Below are positions 1 to 9,632 of a stretch of DNA of 37,173 nucleotides, one piece after another. This DNA is from an uncultured Prochlorococcus sp. (lineage in GTDB: Bacteria > Cyanobacteriota > Cyanobacteriia > PCC-6307 > Cyanobiaceae), in NCBI GenBank assembly GCA_902538225.1, contig CACBEF010000009.1, positions 1 through 37,173 on the forward strand, given 5' to 3'. Under the pieces are notes generated by a model. That model was given only the letters and a program-made list of their open reading frames with translations. It had not been told where the DNA came from and made no database searches. Position 1 is the first letter of the stretch, and the number at the start of each line of letters is the position of its first letter. A program made the position numbers and the translations under genes.

Positions 1-1166
1 TGCAGCAAATAGCAGGATTGTTGCAGAAAAATAAGAATTGGAGTCGAGGTAGAAACTGGGTTGAGATTGCTAAAGAATGTAGGAAAGTTCTCATGAAGGA
101 ACTTGATTTTAATTGTGAAGCACAATATGCAGCAAGATTTAGACAGCAATTTATTGATGATGAAAATGTTGAAGTTCCTGAAGTTATTTGGAATATGAGC
201 AGTGAAAAAGTGCTTTGTTTAAGTTATTTAGAAGGAACAAAAATAAGCGATTTAGAAAAATTACAATTAGAAGAAATTGATTTACCTAAAATTGCTGAAA
301 TAGGTGCCATCAGCTACTTAAAACAATTAGTAAATTACGGTTTTTTTCATGCAGACCCTCATCCAGGGAATCTAGCAGTTTCAAATAAAGGTAAATTGAT
401 TTTTTACGATTTTGGAATGATGGGTAATATCTCAAATAATCTTCAAACAAGATTAGGGGGAATGGTTAAGGCTGCTGCTTTAAGAGACGCCTCATCACTT
501 GTTAGTCAATTACAACAAGCCGGGTTAATTTCAAAAGATATTGATATAGGACCAGTTAGAAGATTAGTCAGATTGATGCTTAAAGAAGCCTTAACTCCAC
601 CATTTAGTCCGAATATTATTGAAAAATTATCTGGAGATTTATACGAACTTGTTTATGAAACACCTTTTCAACTGCCAGTAGATTTAATCTTTGTGATGAG
701 AGCTTTATCAACTTTTGAAGGAGTTGGCAGAATGCTTGATCCAGGGTTTAACCTTGTATCAGTTACCAAGCCTTATTTATTAGAACTTATGACTTCAAAT
801 AATCAAACTCCTAATGATTTAATTAACCAATTTGGAAGGCAAGTAGGTGAACTAGGATCGAAAGCTGTTGGAATTCCCAAAAGAATAGATGAAAGTTTAG
901 AAAGATTAGAGCAGGGCGATTTGCAATTGCAAATAAGAATGGGAGAGTCTGATAGGCAATTCAAAAAAATGTTTACTGCTCAAAAAACTTTAGGCCATTC
1001 AATTCTTATAGGAAGCTTATCAATTGCATCTGCTTTACTTGTAACCAATAAACAAAATAATTTTGCATTGTTGCCACTTTTTTTTGCACTACCAATAAGT
1101 ATAGATTGGATAAAATGCCAATTAAGTATGAGAAAAGGCTCACGTTTAGAAAAACTTAAGCGCTAA
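1..1166 (+). CDS. ABC1/UbiB-family (AarF-like) protein kinase-like protein, 3' part
   Basis: This is the C-terminal part of an ABC1/UbiB/ADCK-type atypical kinase. The frame is open to the left edge from base 3, so the TTG at 18 is an internal codon and the true start lies outside the window. Visible hallmarks are the catalytic-loop motif HADPHPGN (bases 348-371) and the metal-binding DFG (408-416), preceded by an LDFNCEAQYAARF segment typical of the family's KxGQ-kinase fold. The end carries hydrophobic stretches (about 1000-1110) that could anchor it to a membrane. Family members support quinone or other isoprenoid-lipid metabolism; cyanobacteria and plastids carry several paralogs, so the substrate cannot be read from sequence. 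It faces eno with only 4 bases between the stop codons. Confidence 0.9.
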   Translation, partial: QQIAGLLQKNKNWSRGRNWVEIAKECRKVLMKELDFNCEAQYAARFRQQFIDDENVEVPEVIWNMSSEKVLCLSYLEGTKISDLEKLQLEEIDLPKIAEIGAISYLKQLVNYGFFHADPHPGNLAVSNKGKLIFYDFGMMGNISNNLQTRLGGMVKAAALRDASSLVSQLQQAGLISKDIDIGPVRRLVRLMLKEALTPPFSPNIIEKLSGDLYELVYETPFQLPVDLIFVMRALSTFEGVGRMLDPGFNLVSVTKPYLLELMTSNNQTPNDLINQFGRQVGELGSKAVGIPKRIDESLERLEQGDLQLQIRMGESDRQFKKMFTAQKTLGHSILIGSLSIASALLVTNKQNNFALLPLFFALPISIDWIKCQLSMRKGSRLEKLKR

Positions 1167-1170
1167 AAAA

Positions 1171-2726
<1,556 letters not shown>

Positions 2727-5483
2727 ATGAGACAAACCCTTACATCCAGTCCTGAACTTTTTAGCGATATCAGTTGGAATCTTCTTTTATTAGCAGAAGA
2801 AACCGCAAAAAAATGGGATCATAGCGAATTTAATATTGAGCACATAATTCATACATTGTTCTCATCAAGTGAATTTTTTGCTTTCATTGAAAAATTATCA
2901 ATCGACCAAGATACAGTTTTAGATATAACAGAAGATTTTTTAGAAGAGACACCAACAAATGAGTCAGATATTTTTACTATCGGAGAAGATTTAGAAATTT
3001 TATTAGATAATGCAAATCAGATAAAAATCCAATGGGGATCAAGATTAATAGAAATCCCTCATTTACTAATTGCTCTTGGAAGAGATTTAAGAATTGGAAA
3101 TTATGTTTTTGAAGAAGGCAACCTTTCGATGGAAAAATTGGAGGAAGAATTAAAGTTTTACCCAAATATTAATCAAGCAAAAGATTCTTTTAACTATGAG
3201 AACGTAATTGAAATAAATAATCAATCTAATTTTGAATCAAACAAAGAGACTTTATTAAAAGAAGAAAAATTTAAAAAAGCTATTGTTCCATTACCCAAAA
3301 GTGAACTTCAAATTGAAACCAAAAAATACGTTGTAAAAGATGAAAATGCTCTTTCAATTTATGGAAAAGATTTAACAGAATCAGCCAAAAAAGGCTTACT
3401 CGATCCTGTTTTAGGAAGAGAAAATGAGATTAATAATTTAATGAGGGTACTCTGCAGAAGAAACAAAAATAATCCAATACTTATCGGCAATCCTGGAGTT
3501 GGTAAAACCTCAATTGCGAAATTACTTGCACAATTAATTGTAGACAAAAAAGTCCCTGATTCTTTAAAAGACTTAAAAATTATTTCACTTGACTTAGGTG
3601 CTTTAGTTTCTGGGACAAAATTTAGAGGCCAACTAGAGGAACGACTAAGCTTAATAATGCATGAACTAAACAATCCAAGCCAAGGAATGATTCTATTTAT
3701 TGATGAGATTCACTCAATATTAAGTTCTGAAAGATCTTCTACCGACATTAGTAATATCTTAAAACCTTTACTAGCCGAAGGAGAACTTAGATGTATCGGT
3801 ACAACAACTCCTGAGAAATTTCGTGACACTATTGAAAAAGATCAGGCATTGAATAATTGCTTTCAAAAGATAGCTGTTAATGAACCTTCAGTAGAATTAA
3901 GTGCAAAAATACTGCAAGGTATCAAAAAGAAATATGAATCCCATCATGGTATAAAAATTTCTGAAGAGGCTGTAAACTGTTCTGCAAAATTGGCCGACAG
4001 ATACATTAGCGACAAATGTCTTCCCGATAAAGCAATAGATTTAATTGATGAAGCAGCTGCACAGTTAAAAATCGAATCTAATAATAAACCTCAAATCATT
4101 CTCCAACTAGAAAATAAACTTAATAATATTGATGAAAAACTGAATAATTTGCAAGGAGAAAATATCGAAGCACATGAAAAACTATTAAATATGAGACAAC
4201 AATCAGAGACAAAATTGAACGTTCTTTTGAACAGTTGGAACAATATGCGGGAAGAAATGGAGCAATTATCTATTTTGATGAAAGAAGAAGATAAGCTAAC
4301 CAAACAAATTCAAGATAAATCAAATCGCGAAATTGAAAATGATCTGGATTATTTAGAAAAGCTTGAAGAAGATTTAAGTGAAACGGAGAATGAAATACAA
4401 AAAATTGAAGAGAACTTTAAGAAAATAAAGAAAAATAGAAATTTCCTTTTTAAATATCAAGTTGAACCTGATGATATTGCTGATGTTATCTCAAAAATCA
4501 CAGGAATTCCAATTTCTAAGGTAGTTTCAAATGAACGTAAAAAATTAGTCAATTTAGAAACAGAACTAAGTGAAAAAGTTATTGGACAAGAAAACGCTAT
4601 AGAAGCTGTTTCTGCTGCCATTAGAAGAGCTCGCGTTGGCATGAAAAGTCCTAAAAGACCTATTGGATCTTTTTTATTTATGGGTCCTACGGGTGTTGGT
4701 AAAACAGAATTAGCTAAAGCTCTTGCAACATTTTTATTTGATGAAGAAGATGCACTTTTAAGATTAGACATGAGTGAATATATGGAGAAAAATGCCGTAG
4801 CAAGACTGTTAGGAGCTCCTCCAGGTTATGTTGGTTACGAAGAAGGAGGTCAATTAACTGAAGCTGTTAGACGTAAACCCTATTCAGTATTACTTCTTGA
4901 TGAGATAGAAAAAGCACATACAGAAGTATTTAATATCCTTTTACAAGTCTTAGATGAAGGAAGATTAACGGACTCTCAAGGAAGGACAGTAGATTTCAAA
5001 AATACCGTAATCATTATGACAAGTAACCTTGGTGGTAAATCTATATTAGAGTATTCACAAAAGATTTCTAAAAGTGAGGGAAAGTTAGAAAAAGATCAAG
5101 AAACTCTAGATAATTCCATAAGTAATACATTATCTTCAATTTTTAGACCTGAATTTTTAAATAGAATTGACGAAGTAGTAAAGTTTGATCCATTATCTAT
5201 TGATGATCTTCAAAAAATAATAGTTTTACAAACAGAGGATTTAAAAAACCTGCTCCTTGAACAGAAAATAAATATCACAATAGACAAAAAAGTTATAAAT
5301 AAAATTGCAAACGATTCTTACGAACCTGAATATGGTGCTAGGCCACTTAGTAGGGAACTTAGAAGACAAATAGAAAATCCATTAGCTGCAAAACTTTTAG
5401 AGGATAACTTTAAAAACAAAATAAATATATCAATTAAACTTAACCCGGCTAAAAAAGATGAGATCGTTTTCAAACCTAGCTGA
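2727..5483 (+). CDS. clpB2: ClpB2-type Hsp100 AAA+ chaperone (disaggregase family)
   Basis: 918 residues with two AAA+ modules. The N-terminal Clp_N-like domain covers about 1-150, followed by a charged linker to about 205. Module D1 has Walker A GNPGVGKT (254-261), pore loop GTKFRG and Walker B FIDEIH with Asp326. A long charged coiled-coil middle domain spans about 448-575. Module D2 has Walker A GPTGVGKT (653-660), pore loop GYVGYEEGG, Walker B LLLDEIEKAH and the arginine-finger segment PEFLNRIDEV. The middle domain and the lack of a visible ClpP-docking loop favour ClpB over ClpC. In D1 the usual ALERRF arginine-finger motif reads ALNNCF (374-379), so both arginines are missing. Family members thread aggregated protein through the hexamer pore. 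Its position before secE and its divergence suggest the cyanobacterial ClpB2 paralog; the '2' assignment is inferred. Confidence 0.85.
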   Translation: MRQTLTSSPELFSDISWNLLLLAEETAKKWDHSEFNIEHIIHTLFSSSEFFAFIEKLSIDQDTVLDITEDFLEETPTNESDIFTIGEDLEILLDNANQIKIQWGSRLIEIPHLLIALGRDLRIGNYVFEEGNLSMEKLEEELKFYPNINQAKDSFNYENVIEINNQSNFESNKETLLKEEKFKKAIVPLPKSELQIETKKYVVKDENALSIYGKDLTESAKKGLLDPVLGRENEINNLMRVLCRRNKNNPILIGNPGVGKTSIAKLLAQLIVDKKVPDSLKDLKIISLDLGALVSGTKFRGQLEERLSLIMHELNNPSQGMILFIDEIHSILSSERSSTDISNILKPLLAEGELRCIGTTTPEKFRDTIEKDQALNNCFQKIAVNEPSVELSAKILQGIKKKYESHHGIKISEEAVNCSAKLADRYISDKCLPDKAIDLIDEAAAQLKIESNNKPQIILQLENKLNNIDEKLNNLQGENIEAHEKLLNMRQQSETKLNVLLNSWNNMREEMEQLSILMKEEDKLTKQIQDKSNREIENDLDYLEKLEEDLSETENEIQKIEENFKKIKKNRNFLFKYQVEPDDIADVISKITGIPISKVVSNERKKLVNLETELSEKVIGQENAIEAVSAAIRRARVGMKSPKRPIGSFLFMGPTGVGKTELAKALATFLFDEEDALLRLDMSEYMEKNAVARLLGAPPGYVGYEEGGQLTEAVRRKPYSVLLLDEIEKAHTEVFNILLQVLDEGRLTDSQGRTVDFKNTVIIMTSNLGGKSILEYSQKISKSEGKLEKDQETLDNSISNTLSSIFRPEFLNRIDEVVKFDPLSIDDLQKIIVLQTEDLKNLLLEQKINITIDKKVINKIANDSYEPEYGARPLSRELRRQIENPLAAKLLEDNFKNKINISIKLNPAKKDEIVFKPS

Positions 5484-5507
5484 GAAGTAAATCAATAAGC
5501 TAAAATG

Positions 5508-5531
5508 AAATTAAAGCGTAAAGCTTAATTT
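5508..5531 (+). other. Hairpin between clpB2 and secE
   Basis: AAATTAAAGC (5508-5517) pairs with GCTTAATTT (5523-5531) around a 5-base loop, with one bulged A. A run of A then T (5533-5544) follows and leads straight into the GTG start of secE. The T run comes some bases after the stem, so this is at best a weak terminator for clpB2. It could instead be a leader structure for secE. A -10-like TAAAAT lies just upstream at 5501-5506. Confidence 0.3.
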
Positions 5532-5544
5532 CAAAAAAATTTTT

Positions 5545-5787
5545 GTGACAAGTCCTACTACTAATAAAGAACCTCTAAAAAAGGATTCTCCTGAAATTGA
5601 AGAGCCTAAAAAAAAGAATAATTTTTTTAGATCTACCTACGATGAACTTAAACTTGTCGTGTGGCCAAACAAACAACAACTTTTTAGCGAATCAGTAGCG
5701 GTTATAATTATGGTATCGTTTTCTGCGGCAGCCATTGCATCTGTCAGCAGATTCTATGGATGGGCAGCCTCGCAAATTTTTGGTTGA
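5545..5787 (+). CDS. secE: Preprotein translocase subunit SecE
   Basis: This 80-residue protein is the small, essential clamp subunit of the SecYEG/Sec61-type channel, which moves proteins across or into the cytoplasmic and thylakoid membranes. The polar N-terminus is followed by the conserved cytoplasmic amphipathic helix (FFRSTYDELKLVVWPNKQQL, about 27-46) and a single transmembrane helix (about 52-75), the short one-helix form usual outside enterobacteria. The start is GTG: the conserved core sits well inside the frame and no in-frame ATG lies between the GTG and that core. It heads the standard secE-nusG-rplK-rplA-rplJ-rplL order. Confidence 0.95.
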   Translation: MTSPTTNKEPLKKDSPEIEEPKKKNNFFRSTYDELKLVVWPNKQQLFSESVAVIIMVSFSAAAIASVSRFYGWAASQIFG

Positions 5788-5837
5788 ATTATCCTTGAAC
5801 CCATTAATAAAAATCTTAATTAAGCTTCCAGAAAAAA

Positions 5838-6449
5838 ATGATTAATGAATTGAATACAAGCCTTTCTTCTTCAAAAGCAAATACAAGCATCGCAAGATGG
5901 TATGCAGTTCAAGTAGCATCAAGTTGTGAAAAAAAAGTGAAAGCGACTCTTGAACAGAGATCGGTAACTTTAGGTGTTAATAATCGAATCATTGAAATTG
6001 AAATTCCCCAAACTCCTGGAATTAAATTAAAAAAAGATGGAAGCAGACAAACTATTGAAGAAAAAGTTTTCCCAGGTTATGTCCTCGTAAGAATGATTTT
6101 GGATGAAGATACAATGATGGCTGTAAAAAGTACTCCAAATGTAATTAACTTTGTAGGTGCTGAAGACGGTAGAGGCAGCGGAAGATCGAGAGGTCATATC
6201 AAACCTCGACCATTATCCAGACAAGAAGTTAATAGGATCTTTAAGCGCGCATCAGAGAAAAAAGCTGTAATCAAGTTAGATATTGAAGAAAAAGATAGAA
6301 TCATAGTAACTAGTGGTCCATTCAAAGATTTCCAGGGAGAAGTTATAGAAGTTTCCGGGGAAAGAAATAAATTAAAAGCATTACTTTCAATATTTGGGCG
6401 CGAGACTCCTGTAGAATTAGAATTCTCCCAAATCAATAAACAAAATTAA
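5838..6449 (+). CDS. nusG: Transcription termination/antitermination factor NusG
   Basis: 203 residues. The NGN domain that binds RNA polymerase begins at ARWYAVQVASSCEKKVKATLEQR and includes FPGYVLVRM. A basic linker (about 112-130, SGRSRGHIKPRPLSRQEV) joins it to a C-terminal KOW domain (TSGPFKDFQGEVIEV through the FGRETPVELEF end). NusG associates with elongating RNA polymerase and can bridge it to Rho-like factors or the ribosome. The N-terminal extension of about 20 residues before the NGN domain is common in cyanobacteria. It lies 50 bases after secE and 67 before rplK, in the conserved order. Confidence 0.97.
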   Translation: MINELNTSLSSSKANTSIARWYAVQVASSCEKKVKATLEQRSVTLGVNNRIIEIEIPQTPGIKLKKDGSRQTIEEKVFPGYVLVRMILDEDTMMAVKSTPNVINFVGAEDGRGSGRSRGHIKPRPLSRQEVNRIFKRASEKKAVIKLDIEEKDRIIVTSGPFKDFQGEVIEVSGERNKLKALLSIFGRETPVELEFSQINKQN

Positions 6450-6516
6450 TTTCTAATTTTTCTTGTTTATAGAGTAAAATTATCATTTTCTACTTCAGCT
6501 TAAATTCTCTAATCTA

Positions 6517-6942
6517 ATGGCAAAAAAAATTGTTGCAGTTATCAAGCTTGCTTTACAAGCAGGCAAAGCAAATCCTGCTCCTCCTGTAGGGCCAGCTTTA
6601 GGACAACATGGTGTCAATATCATGGCATTTTGCAAAGAATACAACGCAAGGACACAAGATAAAGCAGGTTTTGTAATTCCAGTCGAGATTTCTGTTTTTG
6701 AAGATAGAAGCTTTACTTTTATCACAAAAACACCTCCCGCTTCCGTCTTAATAACAAAAGCAGCTGGTATAGAGAAAGGATCAGGTGAATCTGCAAAAGG
6801 CTCTGTTGGAAATATAAGTAAAGCTCAATTAGAAGAAATAGCCAAAACTAAGCTTCCTGATCTAAACTGTTCTAGTGTTGAATCAGCAATGAAAGTAATT
6901 GAGGGTACTGCTCGTAATATGGGCGTCTCTATCACTGATTGA
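6517..6942 (+). CDS. rplK: 50S ribosomal protein L11
   Basis: 141 residues, full family length. The N-terminal domain has the proline-rich [20 protein letters not shown] motif that contacts translation factors at the GTPase-associated centre. The C-terminal rRNA-binding domain includes [10 protein letters not shown] and [16 protein letters not shown]11 binds the 1070 region of 23S rRNA at the base of the L7/L12 stalk. It is also classically needed by RelA-type enzymes to sense stalled ribosomes, which is notable because a Rel enzyme is encoded at 18674. The spacer before it is AT-rich and holds a weak -10-like TAAAAT at 6475-6480. Confidence 0.99.
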   Translation: MAKKIVAVIKLALQAGKANPAPPVGPALGQHGVNIMAFCKEYNARTQDKAGFVIPVEISVFEDRSFTFITKTPPASVLITKAAGIEKGSGESAKGSVGNISKAQLEEIAKTKLPDLNCSSVESAMKVIEGTARNMGVSITD

Positions 6943-6969
6943 GTTCAATACAAAATTTCTCACTATTTA

Positions 6970-6999
6970 GGGGAGGTTATTTAATAACCGTTTGTACCC
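6970..6999 (+). other. Hairpin in the rplK-rplA spacer, possible regulatory element
   Basis: GGTTAT (6975-6980) pairs with ATAACC (6984-6989) around a TTA loop. GGGG (6970-6973) can add a lower helix with CCC (6997-6999) across an asymmetric internal loop. A two-helix element with an asymmetric loop just before rplA resembles the kind of site L1 binds when it represses its own mRNA. However, the classical L1 site lies upstream of rplK. The pairing is seen; the role is a guess. Confidence 0.3.
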
Positions 7000-7008
7000 A
7001 ATATTATT

Positions 7009-7716
7009 ATGAAAAAACTATCCAAAAGAATGGCGGCTCTATCAACAAAGATAGAAGATCGCATTTACGCACCACTTGAAGCTCTTAGTATTATCAAGGA
7101 AAATGCTAATGCAAAATTTGATGAAACTATTGAAGCACATATACGTTTAGGTATTGATCCAAAATATACTGATCAACAATTAAGGACTACTGTTGCATTA
7201 CCACATGGTACTGGCCAAAGCATCAAAATTGCAGTAATTACAAGCGGTGAGAATGTATCGAAAGCTAAGACTGCTGGTGCAGATTTATTTGGCGAAGAAG
7301 ATCTTGTGGAAAGCATCAACAAAGGAAATATGGAGTTTGATCTACTTATTGCAACTCCAGATATGATGCCAAAGGTTGCAAAATTAGGAAGAGTTTTAGG
7401 CCCTAGAGGTTTAATGCCTAATCCTAAAGCTGGGACAGTAACTAATGACATTGCTAATGCAATAAAAGAATTCAAAGCTGGTAAGCTCGAATTTAGAGCA
7501 GATAAGGCTGGAATCGTTCATGTCCGCTTTGGAAAAGCAAGTTTCACAAAAGAGGCTTTATTTGACAACTTAAAAACCTTACAAGAATCAATTGATAAAA
7601 ATAAACCAAGTGGAGCTAAGGGAAAGTATTGGAAAACTTTTTATGTAACTTCAACAATGGGACCTTCAGTGCAAGTAGATATAAATGCTGTACAAGATTA
7701 CCAACCTGAAGGTTAA
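7009..7716 (+). CDS. rplA: 50S ribosomal protein L1
   Basis: 235 residues, the normal bacterial length. It builds the L1 stalk that helps move deacylated tRNA out of the E site, and in many bacteria it represses translation of its own operon. The signature region [20 protein letters not shown] followed by [12 protein letters not shown] is intact, as are the N-terminal SKRMAAL helix and the C-terminal [13 protein letters not shown] segment. It follows rplK by 66 bases, which include a small hairpin. A separate promoter-like site and the L10 leader follow it, so rplA may close the first part of the ribosomal operon. Confidence 0.99.
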   Translation: MKKLSKRMAALSTKIEDRIYAPLEALSIIKENANAKFDETIEAHIRLGIDPKYTDQQLRTTVALPHGTGQSIKIAVITSGENVSKAKTAGADLFGEEDLVESINKGNMEFDLLIATPDMMPKVAKLGRVLGPRGLMPNPKAGTVTNDIANAIKEFKAGKLEFRADKAGIVHVRFGKASFTKEALFDNLKTLQESIDKNKPSGAKGKYWKTFYVTSTMGPSVQVDINAVQDYQPEG

Positions 7717-7726
7717 CGCTTTGTAG

Positions 7727-7732
7727 TATAAT
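7727..7732 (+). promoter_or_regulatory. -10 box TATAAT for rplJ-rplL
   Basis: A perfect TATAAT starts 11 bases after the rplA stop codon. It would start a transcript near 7739, just ahead of the structured L10 leader. No clear -35 hexamer lies 16-18 bases upstream, which is usual for picocyanobacterial promoters. It suggests that rplJL has its own transcript in addition to read-through. Confidence 0.5.
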
Positions 7733-7739
7733 TTAAAGT

Positions 7740-7904
7740 GCAATAATACGGCCAAAGAAAGTAGGTTTATTTAGTTATTCTAAATTTTTAATTCCTACCG
7801 AGGACTCGTCTTAAATTATTTCTTTTTGGATCTAATAAAAGCGGCCTCTTTAAAAGGACTTTGCCGCATTTCCTGCTCTCCCTAAATAACGATCCAAAAA
7901 AAAT
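7740..7904 (+). ncRNA. Ribosomal protein L10 leader (autoregulatory mRNA leader)
   Basis: The spacer before rplJ is long for this genome (190 bases) and highly structured. A first hairpin nests GTAGG/CCTAC (7761-7765 with 7794-7798) around TTTAG/CTAAA (7770-7774 with 7780-7784). A second has a perfect 10-bp helix, TTTTTGGATC (7823-7832) with GATCCAAAAA (7891-7900), enclosing a GC-rich stem GCGGC/GCCGC (7841-7845 with 7863-7867). The second helix ends 6 bases before the rplJ ATG. Position and architecture fit the L10 leader family, in which the L10-L7/L12 complex binds its own mRNA and represses it. Exact boundaries and the protein-binding loop are inferred. Confidence 0.7.
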
Positions 7905-7906
7905 CA

Positions 7907-8434
7907 ATGGGCCGAACACTAGAGAATAAGCAACAAATCGTTACTGAGATTAAATCTCTATTAAACGACTCGGAAATGGCTGTAGTTCTTGACTATAAAG
8001 GTTTAACTATCAAAGAGATGTCAGATTTGCGATCTAGATTGCAAACAAATAATGGCATTTGCAAAGTTACTAAAAATTCATTAATGCGTAAAGCTATTGA
8101 TGGAGATAGTAATTGGAACGATCTTGAATCTTTACTGACCGGAACAAATGCTTTTGTCTTAATCAAAGAAGATGTTGGTGGTGCTGTAAAAGCTATCCAA
8201 TCTTTTCAAAAAGACACCAAAAAATCCGAAACCAAAGGAGCTTTATTTGAAGGCAGACTTCTAAGCGATTCTGAAATAAAAGAAATTGCAAGTCTTCCAT
8301 CTAAAGAAGTATTGATGGCAAAAATTGCTGGCGCTCTTAATGGCGTTGCAACAAAAATTGCGATCTCTCTTAACGAAGTACCTTCTGGACTTGCTAGATC
8401 ACTTAAACAACATTCTGAAAAATCAGAATCCTAA
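7907..8434 (+). CDS. rplJ: 50S ribosomal protein L10
   Basis: 175 residues, the usual length. The N-terminal rRNA-binding domain is recognisable ([50 protein letters not shown]), and the C-terminal helix that carries L7/L12 dimers ends the protein. L10 forms the base of the ribosomal stalk. With L7/L12 it probably represses its own mRNA through the leader directly upstream. No clear Shine-Dalgarno sequence precedes the ATG, so leader folding rather than SD strength may set expression. rplL follows after 28 bases. Confidence 0.99.
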   Translation: MGRTLENKQQIVTEIKSLLNDSEMAVVLDYKGLTIKEMSDLRSRLQTNNGICKVTKNSLMRKAIDGDSNWNDLESLLTGTNAFVLIKEDVGGAVKAIQSFQKDTKKSETKGALFEGRLLSDSEIKEIASLPSKEVLMAKIAGALNGVATKIAISLNEVPSGLARSLKQHSEKSES

Positions 8435-8462
8435 ATTCAAAACCTAATTAACTTTTAAGAAA

Positions 8463-8858
8463 ATGTCCGCAAAAACTGAAGAAATTCTTGAATCATTAAA
8501 ATCTCTATCACTTTTAGAAGCATCTGAGCTTGTAAAGCAAATTGAAGAGGCTTTTGGTGTATCCGCTGCAGCTTCTGCAGGTGTAGTAATGGCAGCTCCA
8601 GGAGCAGCTGGCGGTGACGCAGATGGTGGCGCTGCTGAAGAAAAAACTGAATTCGATGTAGTTCTCGAAAGCTTTGATGCAGCTGCAAAAATCAAAGTAC
8701 TTAAGGTTGTAAGAAATGCAACTGGTCTAGGTCTTGGCGATGCGAAAGCACTTGTTGAATCTGCACCAAAAACAGTAAAAGAAGGAATTGCTAAAGCAGA
8801 TGCTGAATCTTTAAAGAAAGAGATTGAAGAAGCTGGCGGTAAAGTTACACTTAAGTAA
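8463..8858 (+). CDS. rplL: 50S ribosomal protein L7/L12
   Basis: 131 residues: an N-terminal dimerisation domain (about 1-35), an Ala/Gly-rich flexible hinge (about 36-55) and a C-terminal factor-binding domain with the conserved [20 protein letters not shown] and [19 protein letters not shown]. It recruits and activates the GTPases EF-Tu, EF-G, IF2 and RF3 on the ribosome and is present in several copies per ribosome. The GC-richer Ala/Gly hinge produces long antisense open frames here that are not genes. Unlike in E. coli, rpoBC does not follow. Confidence 0.99.
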
Positions 8859-8873
8859 GAGAATATTTTTTTC

Positions 8874-8898
8874 AAGCCGATAGACATTATATCGGCTT
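8874..8898 (+). terminator. Hairpin downstream of rplL
   Basis: AAGCCGATA (8874-8882) and TATCGGCTT (8890-8898) form a perfect 9-bp stem with a 7-base loop. It sits 15 bases after the rplL stop and 8 before the rnhA ATG. No T run follows the stem on either strand, so it is not a textbook intrinsic terminator. It could attenuate transcription, protect the rplL 3' end, or restrain rnhA translation. Confidence 0.5.
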
Positions 8899-8906
8899 CA
8901 AAAATT

Positions 8907-9626
8907 ATGAATATTAATAGTATTGCAATTGAAGCTGCAACTGATGGAGCCTGCAGTGGTAATCCAGGTCCAGGTGGTTGGGGCGGTCTAATAATTTTTG
9001 AAGACAAAAGTGAATTAGAAATAGGTGGTTCCGAGCAAAATACTACTAATAATAGAATGGAACTCACTGCGGCTATAAAAACACTTGAGAAATTAAAAAC
9101 CTATAAATTAAAAGAAAACTTTAAATTAAGAACTGATAGTAAATATGTCATAGAAGGGTATACAAAATGGATTATTAATTGGAAGAGAAATGGATGGAAA
9201 ACAAGCTCAGGAAAATCAGTTCAAAATCTTGATTTATGGCAAAAAATTGATCAATTAAGAATTAATGGTCTTGTCATGGAATATGTTAAAGGCCATAGCG
9301 GTGACGAACAAAATGATAGGGTAGATAAAATAGCGACCAATTATAGCAAAGGTATATCTCTAAAAAGTGACTTAAAAGAGTCTGAATCTTCAGTAGAATT
9401 TTTTGAAAAAAATGCACCTTCAGAAATTCAGGAATTATTTTCAAGAAATGAATTAATTCAAAAATTTGCTGACAAAAAGTACTTATTAAATTCACTAGAA
9501 CTAAGTAATTTATTAGGTGAAGAAAACCTCGTAAAGATAAAACAATATTTACTTTTTGAATGGCGTAATTGGAGATTGATTCCTAAAGATAAAAAATATT
9601 GGATAATAGAAAAAAAAGAATCCTAA
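8907..9626 (+). CDS. rnhA: Ribonuclease HI with C-terminal extension
   Basis: The first 150 residues are a complete type 1 RNase H fold that cuts the RNA strand of RNA-DNA hybrids such as R-loops and replication primers. The active-site set is intact: Asp13 ([10 protein letters not shown]), Glu52 (NNRMEL), Asp77 (LRTDSKY), His130 (VKGHSG) and Asp140 (NDRVDKIA). The basic segment around [12 protein letters not shown] corresponds to the substrate-binding handle. About 90 further residues (150-239) have no counterpart in the 155-residue E. coli enzyme. They are lysine- and aromatic-rich, ending [16 protein letters not shown], and I do not recognise the domain. pyrD follows after 6 bases, suggesting joint transcription. 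Confidence 0.93.
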   Translation: MNINSIAIEAATDGACSGNPGPGGWGGLIIFEDKSELEIGGSEQNTTNNRMELTAAIKTLEKLKTYKLKENFKLRTDSKYVIEGYTKWIINWKRNGWKTSSGKSVQNLDLWQKIDQLRINGLVMEYVKGHSGDEQNDRVDKIATNYSKGISLKSDLKESESSVEFFEKNAPSEIQELFSRNELIQKFADKKYLLNSLELSNLLGEENLVKIKQYLLFEWRNWRLIPKDKKYWIIEKKES

Positions 9627-9632
9627 TTTTTT

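Noticed and set aside
18-1166. TTG at 18 as the start of the UbiB-family gene
   Set aside because: The frame is open to the left edge and the family's N-terminal part is missing, so the gene is cut by the window.
4457-4771. Minus-strand open frames inside clpB2 (also 3359-3673 and 4091-4303)
   Set aside because: They lie wholly inside the conserved AAA+ coding sequence and read as hydrophobic/Ser-rich antisense of Asp/Glu/Lys-rich codons.
5532-5545. CAAAAAAATTTTTG palindrome before secE as a terminator stem
   Set aside because: It is an A-tract/T-tract with no loop to speak of and weak pairing. It may only contribute the T run after the hairpin at 5508-5531.
8444-9067. Long minus-strand open frame (207 codons, Ser/Ala/Pro-rich) across rplL and the start of rnhA
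   Set aside because: It is the antisense shadow of the L7/L12 hinge and the RNase H active-site region, both certain genes. Its composition is low-complexity and it has no recognisable motif.
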